Of a stretch of DNA of 64,000 nt, positions 24,908 through 33,067 are shown one piece after another. Each line of letters opens with the position of its first letter. Positions within the stretch are counted from its first letter, which is position 1. The position numbers and the translations under genes were made by a program. The stretch covers positions 1-64,000 of the forward strand of contig CAYNLG010000004.1 in assembly GCA_964397995.1 (NCBI GenBank). Direction: 5' to 3'. Under the pieces are notes generated by a model. That model made no database searches and was not told the DNA's origin. It worked only from the letters and a program-made list of their open reading frames with translations. Source of the DNA: CAYNLG01 sp964397995. Its GTDB lineage: Bacteria; Planctomycetota; Phycisphaerae; FEN-1346.

Positions 24908-26230
24908 ATGCGCCCGACGACTCACATCCCCGAATCCGAACTCGCCCCAGGCGACGAGGCCGCGCGCGCCGACCGCACCGACCCCGCCATCCTTCTGGTC
25001 GACATCGACGCCTTCTTCGCCCAGGCCGAACAGCTGCGCCGGCCGGAGCTGCGCGGACGACCCGTCATCGTCGGCGGCCTCGCGACCGACCGCAGCGTCG
25101 TGGCTTCGGCCAGCTACGAGGCCCGGGCCCGCGGCATCAAGACGGCCATGCCCCTCCGCGAGGCCCAGGCCCTCTGCCCGGAGGCGACGTTCCTGCGCGG
25201 CAGCTTTCCGCTCTACCAGACCCTGTCGCGCGACCTCATGGACGTCTGCCGCCGCTACACGCCGCGGGTCGAGCCCGTCTCGCTTGACGAGGCGTACCTC
25301 GACCTGGCGGGGTGCTGGCGGGTGCTCGCCTTCCGCGGGGCCGCCCCGCCCGGGCCGCGCTGGGCCCTCGGCGTGGCGGAGCACCTGAAGCAGGCGGTGC
25401 GCGAGGCGACGGGCCTGGTAGTCTCGGTCGGCGTCGGCACCAGCCGCCTGGTCGCGAAGATCGCCAGCGACTACGCGAAGCCGAACGGGGTGGCCCTGGT
25501 GGACGCGGGGGCGGAGGCGGCGTTCCTGGCGCCGCTGCCGGTCCGGGCGCTGCCCGGCATCGGCCGCCGCACCGCCGAGCGCCTCGCCCAGTACAACCTC
25601 GCGCGGATCGGCCAGCTGGCGGCCCTGCCCCCGGGGACACTGGAGGCCCAGCTCGGCCCGCACGCCGAGGCCCTGGCCGCCCGGGCCCGCGGCGAGGACC
25701 CGAGGCCCGTCCGCGCCGGGGCCGCCGACGCCAAGTCCATCAGCCGCGAGACCACCTTCGAGACCAACCTGATCGGCCGCGACGCCCTGGAGGCGATGCT
25801 GGCGTACCTGCTGGAGCGGTGCGGCCGGCACCTGCGGAGCCTCGGCCGCCTCGCCCGCACCGTCACCGTCAAGGTCCGCTACGCCGACTTCCGGACCGTC
25901 GCACGGAGCCGCAGCCTGCCGACCCCCTCGGACCATGACAGCGACTTCTGGCCGGTGGTGCGGGAGCTCTTTGCGCGGGTGCACACGCGGCGGGTGGGGG
26001 TGCGGCTGGTGGGGGTGGCGCTGTCGAACCTGGGGCAGGCGGGCCGCCAGCGGGACCTCTTCGACGAGGCCGCTCGCCAACGCCGCGCCCGCTATTACCG
26101 CTCCGTCGACCGCATCCGCGACCGGTTCGGCTTCAGCGCCCTGGTCACCGGCCGCGCCATCGACCTGCTGGAGACCCACAAGCGGGACCGCCACGGGTTC
26201 AAGCTCCGGACGGCCTGCCTCTCGCGCTAG
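24908..26230 (+). CDS. dinB: Y-family DNA polymerase IV (DinB type)
   Basis: A 440-residue translesion DNA polymerase. The catalytic acidic residues are intact: Asp32 in VDIDAFF, and Asp127-Glu128 in SLDEAYLD. SASYEARARGIKTAMP is the fingers motif, LPGIGRRTAERL the helix-hairpin-helix thumb, and a little-finger domain follows (about 285-400). Because the acidic residues are kept, this is an active Pol IV-like enzyme and not the catalytically dead ImuB that often accompanies DnaE2. A 25-residue N-terminal extension precedes the catalytic core. The next gene, 52 bases on, encodes DnaE2. Confidence 0.92.
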   Translation: MRPTTHIPESELAPGDEAARADRTDPAILLVDIDAFFAQAEQLRRPELRGRPVIVGGLATDRSVVASASYEARARGIKTAMPLREAQALCPEATFLRGSFPLYQTLSRDLMDVCRRYTPRVEPVSLDEAYLDLAGCWRVLAFRGAAPPGPRWALGVAEHLKQAVREATGLVVSVGVGTSRLVAKIASDYAKPNGVALVDAGAEAAFLAPLPVRALPGIGRRTAERLAQYNLARIGQLAALPPGTLEAQLGPHAEALAARARGEDPRPVRAGAADAKSISRETTFETNLIGRDALEAMLAYLLERCGRHLRSLGRLARTVTVKVRYADFRTVARSRSLPTPSDHDSDFWPVVRELFARVHTRRVGVRLVGVALSNLGQAGRQRDLFDEAARQRRARYYRSVDRIRDRFGFSALVTGRAIDLLETHKRDRHGFKLRTACLSR

Positions 26231-26282
26231 GGGAACCGCACAAACGCACCCACACGGCACGGGGAGAAACGGATCGGACGCC

Positions 26283-29200
26283 ATGGGACGCTCTCGCACC
26301 GCCGGGACCGGCTTCGTGCACCTGCACGTCCGGAGCGCCCACTCCCACCTCTTTGGCGCGAGCCGTCTCGACGAGTTGATCGAAGCCGCCCGCGTCCACG
26401 GCTACCGGGCCCTGGCCCTGACCGACCGGAACGGCCTCTACGGGGCCATCCCCTTCTACCGGGCCGCCCGGGAAGCGGGCCTCGTGCCCCTCGTGGGTGT
26501 CGAGCTGGCCCACGGCGGCCGGCGGGCGGTGCTCCTCGCCCGCACCCTTGCCGGCTACCGCACGCTGTGCCGGCTCACCAGCGCGCGGCACCTGCGGCCG
26601 GACTTCGACCTGACCGAGGCCCTGGCCGCCGACCATGACGACGCCTATGTCCTCGTGCCGGACGCGGCGCTGCTCGCGCAGGTGGCGGCACGGCTCCCGC
26701 GCGGCCGATGCTTCGCCCTGGTCGAGGCCTTCGGCGACCGATCGCACCGCCTGCGGGCGGACGGCCTGGCGCGGGCGGCGGCGAAGCGCGGCGTGCCGCT
26801 CGTGGCCGGCGGAGCCGTCGCGTTCCACATCCCCTCGCGGTATCCCGTGCACCGGACGCTCCGGGCGGTCGGCACGCTGACGACCGTCGCCGACGTCCCG
26901 CGCCGCGAGCTCGCCCACCCCAAGGCCTGGCTCAAGGGCCCGGATACCATGGCGGCGCTGTTCGACCGATACCCCGACGCGGCCGCGAACACCGTCCGCA
27001 TCGCGGCCGATTGCCGCCTGGACCTGCCCCTCGGGACGCCCGTCTTTCCGCCGGCCCCCCTGCCGCCCGGCGAGACGGCATACTCGCACCTCGCGAAGCT
27101 GGCCTTCGCGGGGCTGCGGGAGCGAATCCGCCCCCTGCGGCCGGAGGCGGTGCGGCGGCTGGAGCACGAGCTCGCCGTCATCGACCACCTCGGCTTTGCC
27201 GACTACATGCTCATCATGCACGAGATCGTCTCGTGGACGCGGGCCCGGGGGATTCCCTGCGTCGCCCGCGGCTCGGCCGCCGGCAGCCTCGTCACCTATG
27301 CCCTGGGCATCTCGGGCGTCGACCCGCTCGCCTACGGGCTCCTCTTCGAGCGGTTCCTGAACCTGGAGCGGGCCGACTGCCCGGACATCGACCTGGACGT
27401 CTGCTGGCGGCGGCGCGACGACGTCCTGGACCACATCTACGACCGGTACGGCCACGACCGCGTCGCGATGATCTCGACGCACCAGACATTCAAGGCCAAG
27501 AGCGCGTTCCGCGAGGCCGCCAAGGCCCACGGCCTGCCGCCCGGCGAGGTCGACGCCCTGTCCCGGCGGCTCCCGTACGACGCGGCCACCGGCATCCCGG
27601 ACGCGGTCCTCTCGTTCCCGGAGTGCCGCGACTTTCCCGTCGACCGCGAGGACGTCGCGCGGATCGTGCGGCTGGCGGCCCGGATGGACGCCCTGCCCCG
27701 GCACCTGGGCGTCCACGTCGGGGGCCTGGTGATCGCCGACCGACCCCTCACGGACTACCTGCCGCTCCAGGTCGCCGCCAAGGGCATCGTCATCAGCCAG
27801 TACGAGGCCGACGCGGTCGAGGCCCTGGGCCTGGTGAAGATGGACATCCTGGCGCAGCGGTCGCTCTCGATCCTGGCCACGACCGTCCGCGCCGTCGAGG
27901 CCAACCACGGGGCCCGCGTCGAGCCGCTCGCCATCCCGGACGGCGACGCCCGGACGGCGGAGCGGCTCCGCCAGGGCGACACCTTCGGCTGCTTCCAGAT
28001 CGAATCGCCCGGCATGCGGAACCTGCTGAAGATGATGGAGGCGTCCGAGCGGATGGACGTCATCCTCGGCCTCTCCCTCATCCGCCCGGGGCCGGCCTCC
28101 AGCGGCATGAAGGACCGGTACGTCCGCCGCCGGCGCGGCCTGGAGCCGGCGCCGGCGCTGCCGCCCGCCCTGGAGCCGGTCCTCGGCCCGACCCACGGGG
28201 TGATGCTGTACCAGGAGGACGTGACGCGCGTCGCCCACGCGGCCGCCGGCTTTTCCCTGGCCGAGGGCGACCGCCTGCGCAAGGACCTCGGCAAGGATCT
28301 GCCGCCCGCGGCCCTGGAGGCTTGGCGGACGCGGTTCGTCCGCGGGGCGGTGGGGCGCGGGCTACGGCGGACGGACGCGGAGCAACTCTGGCAGGCCGTC
28401 ACCCGCTTCGCCGCCTACGCCTACTGCAAGGCCCACGCCTGCACCTACGGCGAGATCGCCTACCGGGCCGTCTACCTCCGGGCCCGCTGGCCCGCGGAGT
28501 TCGCGGCCGCGGTGCTGGCCAACCAGGCGGGCTACTACGAACGCCGGACCTACCTGGAGGACGCGCGGCGGCACGGCTGCCCCGTACTCGGCCCGGACGT
28601 GAACCGCTCCGGCGTCGAACCCACGACCGAGTGGACCGGCCCGGCCGACGCCCGCCGGGTGGGGGTACGGCTGGGGCTGATGGACGTGCGGGCGCTCTCG
28701 GAGCGGACCGTCCGGCGCCTGCTCGACGCGCGGGCCGCCGGGGGACCCTTCCGCGACGTCGCCGACCTCCTGACCCGCGCCCGCCCGAGCCGTGAGGAGG
28801 CCGAGAACCTGGCCCTGGCCGGGGCGTTCGGCGGTTTCGGCCTCAACCGGCCGCAGGCCCTCTGGCAGGTCCGAGCCCTCCTGGCCGCGGGTCCGCCCGG
28901 GGGGGTCGCGCCCGGCGAGGCCAGCCTCTTCGCGAGCGCCCCGCCGCCGGACGCGCCCGCGGGCAACGCGGTGCCCGACTTGCCGGACTACTCGCCGCTC
29001 CAGACCCTCCGCATCGAGGAGCACGTCCTCGGGGGCCTGACGCCGTCGTCGAGCCCCATGGCCGCCTACAGGCCCTACCTGGCCGACGTGAAGGGCCTCG
29101 TGCGGACGGTCGACCTGCCGGAGCGGGCGGGCGAACGGGTGACGGTGGCCGGGGTGCTCTTTGCGGCGCGGCGAGCGCGGACCAAGACCGGCGAGTTCAT

Positions 29201-29423
29201 GAAGTTCCTCAGCCTCGAGGACCCCTGGGGCGTGGTCGAGGCCGTCATGATGCCCGACGTGTACCAGCGGCAGGGGAACCGGCTGCAGACGCGCGGCCCG
29301 TACCGGGTGACCGGGACGGTCGAGGCACATCACGGCGCGGTGACGCTGCGCGTGACGGACCTCCGGCCGGCAGACCTGAAGGACGAGCCGGCCCCGGCGT
29401 CGGAGCTGGCCTTGTCGGCGTGA
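26283..29423 (+). CDS. dnaE2: Error-prone DNA polymerase III alpha subunit, DnaE2 type
   Basis: A 1046-residue C-family DNA polymerase, the length typical of DnaE2 and shorter than replicative DnaE. An N-terminal PHP domain (HLHVRSAHSHL, about 13-240) is followed by the palm with catalytic PDIDLD (Asp368 and Asp370) and a third Asp in GLVKMDILAQRS. A helix-hairpin-helix region lies at about 790-850, and an OB-fold near 950-1035 (ERVTVAGVLFAARRARTKTGEFM). DnaE2 works with Y-family proteins in damage-induced mutagenesis. The ATG at 26283 has GGGAGAAA upstream. No imuA-like gene is adjacent; the cassette here is dinB-dnaE2 only. Confidence 0.95.
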   Translation: MGRSRTAGTGFVHLHVRSAHSHLFGASRLDELIEAARVHGYRALALTDRNGLYGAIPFYRAAREAGLVPLVGVELAHGGRRAVLLARTLAGYRTLCRLTSARHLRPDFDLTEALAADHDDAYVLVPDAALLAQVAARLPRGRCFALVEAFGDRSHRLRADGLARAAAKRGVPLVAGGAVAFHIPSRYPVHRTLRAVGTLTTVADVPRRELAHPKAWLKGPDTMAALFDRYPDAAANTVRIAADCRLDLPLGTPVFPPAPLPPGETAYSHLAKLAFAGLRERIRPLRPEAVRRLEHELAVIDHLGFADYMLIMHEIVSWTRARGIPCVARGSAAGSLVTYALGISGVDPLAYGLLFERFLNLERADCPDIDLDVCWRRRDDVLDHIYDRYGHDRVAMISTHQTFKAKSAFREAAKAHGLPPGEVDALSRRLPYDAATGIPDAVLSFPECRDFPVDREDVARIVRLAARMDALPRHLGVHVGGLVIADRPLTDYLPLQVAAKGIVISQYEADAVEALGLVKMDILAQRSLSILATTVRAVEANHGARVEPLAIPDGDARTAERLRQGDTFGCFQIESPGMRNLLKMMEASERMDVILGLSLIRPGPASSGMKDRYVRRRRGLEPAPALPPALEPVLGPTHGVMLYQEDVTRVAHAAAGFSLAEGDRLRKDLGKDLPPAALEAWRTRFVRGAVGRGLRRTDAEQLWQAVTRFAAYAYCKAHACTYGEIAYRAVYLRARWPAEFAAAVLANQAGYYERRTYLEDARRHGCPVLGPDVNRSGVEPTTEWTGPADARRVGVRLGLMDVRALSERTVRRLLDARAAGGPFRDVADLLTRARPSREEAENLALAGAFGGFGLNRPQALWQVRALLAAGPPGGVAPGEASLFASAPPPDAPAGNAVPDLPDYSPLQTLRIEEHVLGGLTPSSSPMAAYRPYLADVKGLVRTVDLPERAGERVTVAGVLFAARRARTKTGEFMKFLSLEDPWGVVEAVMMPDVYQRQGNRLQTRGPYRVTGTVEAHHGAVTLRVTDLRPADLKDEPAPASELALSA

Positions 29424-29501
29424 GGGAACGTTTCGCCCTTGCCTCTCGTACCGCTCGGCGCCATACTCTCATCTAACCACTCATCCATGCAGGAGCGCCT
29501 C

Positions 29502-29972
29502 ATGGACCGCCGCCGGTTTCTCCGTTGCCTCGGCCTCGGGTGTGCCGGAGCGCTGGCCGGATGCCGCATGCAGCGCGCGGCCACGGACGCCACTACGCCG
29601 GAGAGCACCATGACGGACGTGCCACGCGACGCCGATGCCGCAACCAACCCCGACTGGGACGTTTCGGTCTGCGGCCTGAACTGCGCGCGGTGCAAGCTCT
29701 TTGCCCAGGGGAAATGCGGAGGGTGCCGCGGGGCCCTCGAGACGAGCTGGTCGCCGGACTGCCCGTTCCGGTCGTGCGCGGCCGCGCGGGGCGTCCGGAC
29801 GTGTGCCGCGTGCGCGGACTTCCCGTGCGAGCACCTCCGGGCGTTCGCCGCCGACGGCTACGAGCACCACGCGATCGCGGTCGAGAACCTGAAGGCCATC
29901 CGCGAGGTCGGCCTGGAGGTCTGGATCGCCTCCCAGCCGAAGCCCATGTTCTGCCCCGGCTGGCGGTTCTGA
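29502..29972 (+). CDS. DUF3795 cysteine-rich protein with Tat-like lipoprotein signal
   Basis: A 156-residue protein. The N-terminus MDRRRFLRCLGLGCAGALAGC combines a twin-arginine-like RRRFLR motif with a lipobox (ALAGC, Cys21), suggesting export in folded form and lipid anchoring. The mature part is a DUF3795 domain with many cysteines in a fixed pattern (CGLNCARCKLF, KCGGCRG, CPFRSC, CAACADFPCEHL), consistent with metal binding. Most DUF3795 proteins that I know of lack a signal sequence, so export is notable. AGGAG is six bases before the ATG at 29502; longer starts lack a ribosome binding site. Confidence 0.83.
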   Translation: MDRRRFLRCLGLGCAGALAGCRMQRAATDATTPESTMTDVPRDADAATNPDWDVSVCGLNCARCKLFAQGKCGGCRGALETSWSPDCPFRSCAAARGVRTCAACADFPCEHLRAFAADGYEHHAIAVENLKAIREVGLEVWIASQPKPMFCPGWRF

Positions 29973-30005
29973 GGCGCGGCCCCTGACTCAAGAGGGAGAA
30001 ACGGC

Positions 30006-30299
30006 ATGGCGAACAAACCCCTGCTGATCGTCGGTCTGGTCGTCGGGGGCCTGCTTGCCCTCGGCCCGCTGCTGGGTCTACTGGGCACCGTGGCCGGCCT
30101 CGTGTCCATCTTCCAGGAGACCGAGGGCGAGGTCGTCCAAACCGAGGCGGTCGCCCGGGACGTCGACCTGGCCCTCTATTCGACCCTCGCGGGCCTCGTG
30201 GCCTTCCCGATCGGCGTCGCCCTGCTGCTTCTCTGCGGCATCGGCCTGGCGCGCGCTCGCCCCGCGGGGCGCAACCAGGTCACGGCACCGCAGCCCTGA
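30006..30299 (+). CDS. Small membrane protein resembling a minimal ExbB/TolQ/MotA channel unit
   Basis: A 97-residue protein with two hydrophobic helices at about 5-38 and 55-83. The first contains GPLLGLLGTVAGLVSIFQ, which is very close to the GLLGTVxGM motif of ExbB, TolQ and MotA proton-channel proteins. The protein is less than half the length of those families and lacks the first helix and cytoplasmic domain. It could be a planctomycete mini version or a chance match. AGGGAGAAACGGC precedes the ATG. No ExbD-like partner lies nearby. Confidence 0.7.
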   Translation: MANKPLLIVGLVVGGLLALGPLLGLLGTVAGLVSIFQETEGEVVQTEAVARDVDLALYSTLAGLVAFPIGVALLLLCGIGLARARPAGRNQVTAPQP

Positions 30300-30312
30300 T
30301 CCCCGGGGCCGT

Positions 30313-31248
30313 TCAGCCCCCCCCCGGTACATGATGCGGCTCGATGTGGACGCTGACGTGGGTGACGCCGTCGACCTCGCGCTTCAGGACCTCCGCGACG
30401 CGGGTCGCGATCGCGTGGCCCTCATCGACGCTCAACTCCGGGTCGACCTCGACGTGGAGTTCGACGTGCGTCTCCGGCCCGCTGCGGCGGGTCATGAGCT
30501 TCTCGGTAGCCTGGACACCGGAGACACCTTCCGCGGTGGTGCGGATCGCTTCTTCCGTGCTGAAGTCGGCCGACGCGTCCATCAGGGCCGCCCCCGCCCG
30601 GCGGTACGCCTTCAGGCCCACCAGCAACATCATGCCGCAGATGCCCAGGGCCGCCACGGGGTCGAAGACCCGCCAGCCCTGCCCCAGACCGATGGCCAAG
30701 CCGATGCCGGCGAGCGCCAGGACGGCGGCCGCGGTGTCGGCCAGGTGGTTCCACGCGTCGGTCACAAGACTGTCGATCCGGAGGCGCCGGCCCATCCAGA
30801 ACTTGTACGCGGCCAAGGCGCCCTTGACGGCGATGCCCGCCCCGGCGAACCAGAGCGTCCAGACGGCCGGGAGCGGCTCATCCCGTCCGTAAAGGATGTC
30901 GTGGAGGGCCCGGTACCCGGCGATGGTCGCCAGAATGAGGAGGATGACCGAGACGTTGCGGGCGGCCAGGGACTCGGCCTTGCCGTGGCCGAAGCGGTGC
31001 TCGTCGTCGGGGGGCTTGGCCGCCTCGCGGAGGCCCCAGAGGATGACGATGCTCATCAGGAAGTCGCCCGCGGTGTCGAGGCCGGCGGCAATGAGCGCCT
31101 CGCTCCGGCCGAAGTACCCCGCGGCCAGTTTCGTGACGCCGAGCGCCCCATTGGCCACGAGACCAATCAGGGCAACGCGCGACGCCCGGGCGTAGCTGGA
31201 CGTGCCGCCAGCCGGCCGCGTCGGGTCCAGGATCTCGGCCCCGCTCAT
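30313..31248 (-). CDS. Cation diffusion facilitator (CDF) metal exporter
   Basis: A 311-residue inner-membrane transporter of the CDF family, which exports Zn, Fe, Mn, Co or Cd by proton exchange. About six membrane helices are followed by a cytoplasmic metal-binding domain (about 215-311, with HVELHVEVDPELSVDEGHAI and HVSVHIEPHH). Helix 2 carries DTAGD, matching the DxxxD site. Helix 5 reads DAWNHLAD: the position that is His in the HxxxD motif of YiiP is Asn here, so metal preference may differ from zinc. The ATG overlaps the rsmB stop (ATGA), placing it last in the def-fmt-DUF116-rsmB operon. Confidence 0.92.
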   Translation of the reverse strand: MSGAEILDPTRPAGGTSSYARASRVALIGLVANGALGVTKLAAGYFGRSEALIAAGLDTAGDFLMSIVILWGLREAAKPPDDEHRFGHGKAESLAARNVSVILLILATIAGYRALHDILYGRDEPLPAVWTLWFAGAGIAVKGALAAYKFWMGRRLRIDSLVTDAWNHLADTAAAVLALAGIGLAIGLGQGWRVFDPVAALGICGMMLLVGLKAYRRAGAALMDASADFSTEEAIRTTAEGVSGVQATEKLMTRRSGPETHVELHVEVDPELSVDEGHAIATRVAEVLKREVDGVTHVSVHIEPHHVPGGG

Positions 31249-32645
31249 GCCGCCCCCCCGCCCCGGTCGAGGCGGACCCAGAAGGCCCCGTCGTGGTCGC
31301 GGCCGGGCAGGGCCTGCTCCATGCCCGCGTTCCGCCAACCCGGATGCCGCTCCAGGAACCGGAGCCCCTGGAGATCGTTCTCCTCGGGCTCCAGGCTGCA
31401 CGTCGCGTAGACGAGCCGCCCCCCCGGCCGCACCAGCCCGGCCGCCTGGTCAAGGAGACCGGCCTGAACCCGCGCGAGCTCCGCGATGTCGTCGGGGTGC
31501 AGCCGCCACCGCACATCGACGCGGCGGGCCAGGACACCCGTGTTTGAGCACGGGGCGTCAACAAGGACCGCATCGAAGCCGCCGGCTGGGGCTCGGGAGG
31601 CCGCCTCCTCGGCCAAGGCCACGTCCACGTTCTCGAGGCCGCGTTCCGCGACCGCGCGGCGGATCAATTCGAGCTTCGCCTCCGTCCGGTCGCAGGCCAG
31701 GATGCGAGCCTCGCCGCCGGTCGCCTCGGCCATCTGAACCGTCTTCGTGCCGGGCGACGCGCAGAGGTCCAGGACCGTCTCGCCCGGTTGGGGGGCGAGG
31801 GCCTCGACCGGCCGCATCGCCGACGGGTCCTGAACGGCCACCGTCCCGGCCTGCAGGAGCGCGTGCAGCACGGTCTGGGGCAGGCCGGAGAGGTCGAGCG
31901 TTGCCGGCCGCGGGCCCGCCTCGACGGCGTACCCGTCGGCGGCCAGCCTCTCGGCCAGCGATGCCGCATCGCCCGCGGCCCGGGCGATGAGGCGCGGCCA
32001 GCGGGCGGAGGCGGCACACACGGCTCCCACGTCCTCGGGAAACGCCCGGACCCATCGCGCCACGAGCCAGTCGGGCAGCGAGTACGCGATGCCCAGGAAC
32101 GCGACCGGGTCGGCCTCGCGGTCGGGCAGCAACGGCTCGTTCAACCGCACGACGCCGCCTTGGGGGTGCGGCACGGCGTCCGGGCCGGGCGCCCCGTCGG
32201 GGTCGCGGCCCCGGATAAGCCGCTGGAGGCCGCGCAGCACGCCGTTGACGAATCCGCCGCGCTTCCCGGCGGCCGATGGTGACCGCGACGAGGCCCGCGC
32301 CGCGGCAACGGCCTCGTTGACGGCGGCGTAGGCCGGGATGCGGTCGAGGAACACGAGTTGCAGGGCACCGAGCTCCAGCAGCGTGAGCAGGTCGGGCTGG
32401 ATGGCGCTTGCGCGCCGCCCAGGGCCGCGCACGTGGCTGATCAGCCGCCGCAGCGTCCGCCGGTGCCGCACGGCGCCCGTGGCGAGGAGGGTCGCGAGGG
32501 CCCGGTCGGCGGCGTCGGTCTCGGTCTCGCGGAAGATGTCGTGGAGGGCGTCCTGAACGAACACGTCGCCGCGCGCCGCCCGGCGGAGGGCCTCGGCGGC
32601 GGCCGTCCGGGCCGGGGCGGGCCCGCCCGTCAGCGGAGCAGCCAC
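31245..32645 (-). CDS. rsmB: 16S rRNA m5C967 methyltransferase RsmB
   Basis: A 466-residue RNA methyltransferase. The N-terminal NusB-like RNA-binding domain covers about 10-145 and the SAM domain about 200-460. The SAM motif is DLCASPGTKT (293-302). The two cysteines of the m5C mechanism are Cys366 (DAPCSNTG) and Cys416 (YATCSLEPEEN). The enzyme makes 5-methylcytosine at position 967 of 16S rRNA (E. coli numbering). The GTG start overlaps the end of the DUF116 gene by 16 bases, and the stop overlaps the CDF start. Confidence 0.95.
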   Translation of the reverse strand: MAAPLTGGPAPARTAAAEALRRAARGDVFVQDALHDIFRETETDAADRALATLLATGAVRHRRTLRRLISHVRGPGRRASAIQPDLLTLLELGALQLVFLDRIPAYAAVNEAVAAARASSRSPSAAGKRGGFVNGVLRGLQRLIRGRDPDGAPGPDAVPHPQGGVVRLNEPLLPDREADPVAFLGIAYSLPDWLVARWVRAFPEDVGAVCAASARWPRLIARAAGDAASLAERLAADGYAVEAGPRPATLDLSGLPQTVLHALLQAGTVAVQDPSAMRPVEALAPQPGETVLDLCASPGTKTVQMAEATGGEARILACDRTEAKLELIRRAVAERGLENVDVALAEEAASRAPAGGFDAVLVDAPCSNTGVLARRVDVRWRLHPDDIAELARVQAGLLDQAAGLVRPGGRLVYATCSLEPEENDLQGLRFLERHPGWRNAGMEQALPGRDHDGAFWVRLDRGGGAA

Positions 32646-33067
32646 TGGACGGCCTCCTCCACCGCATCAATACAGATGTCGGTATCTTTGCACGGCCCAT
32701 TGGGCCACGTGATGCCGGCGGCGAGGACGGGCTTGGGCAGGGCGGCGAAGATGCCCTCGCGGAGTTCGCGGTCACAGGCCACCGCCACCACGGCCTTGAT
32801 ATGCGGCTGCCGCGCCGCCGCGACCGCCTGGCGGCCGCCGGTCGCGAGCGCCGCCTCGATGCCATACCGTTCGGCCAGCTCCGAGAGCTTCGCGATCGGG
32901 CACTGGCCGCACCGCCGGCAGTTCTGGACGTCGTCGCCGACCTGGCAGGTGCAGGCGGAGTTCTGGAGGCAGCGCGAGAGCAGGAGCAACAGTTCCTCGG
33001 GCCGGCAGCGCGCCCGCCGCATCCGCACCGCGAGGTTGTTCAGCCGGACGACCGTCTTGTTGATCAC
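32630..33067 (-). CDS. DUF116 protein
   Basis: A 145-residue cysteine-rich protein of the DUF116 family: CTCQVGDDVQNCRRCGQCPI (about 50-69), then ERYGIEAALATGG, VAVACDRELREGI and NGPC. The cysteine pattern suggests a metal or iron-sulfur site; the function is unknown. The GTG start overlaps the fmt stop (GTGA), and the gene sits between fmt and rsmB. DUF116 genes next to def, fmt and rsmB recur in several bacterial phyla as far as I recall, hinting at a link with translation or tRNA/rRNA modification. Confidence 0.85.
   Translation of the reverse strand: MINKTVVRLNNLAVRMRRARCRPEELLLLLSRCLQNSACTCQVGDDVQNCRRCGQCPIAKLSELAERYGIEAALATGGRQAVAAARQPHIKAVVAVACDRELREGIFAALPKPVLAAGITWPNGPCKDTDICIDAVEEAVQWLLR

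Noticed and set aside
24908..26230. Calling the Y-family polymerase ImuB because it precedes dnaE2
   Set aside because: ImuB lacks the catalytic acidic residues; this protein keeps VDID and SLDE, so DinB/Pol IV is the better call.
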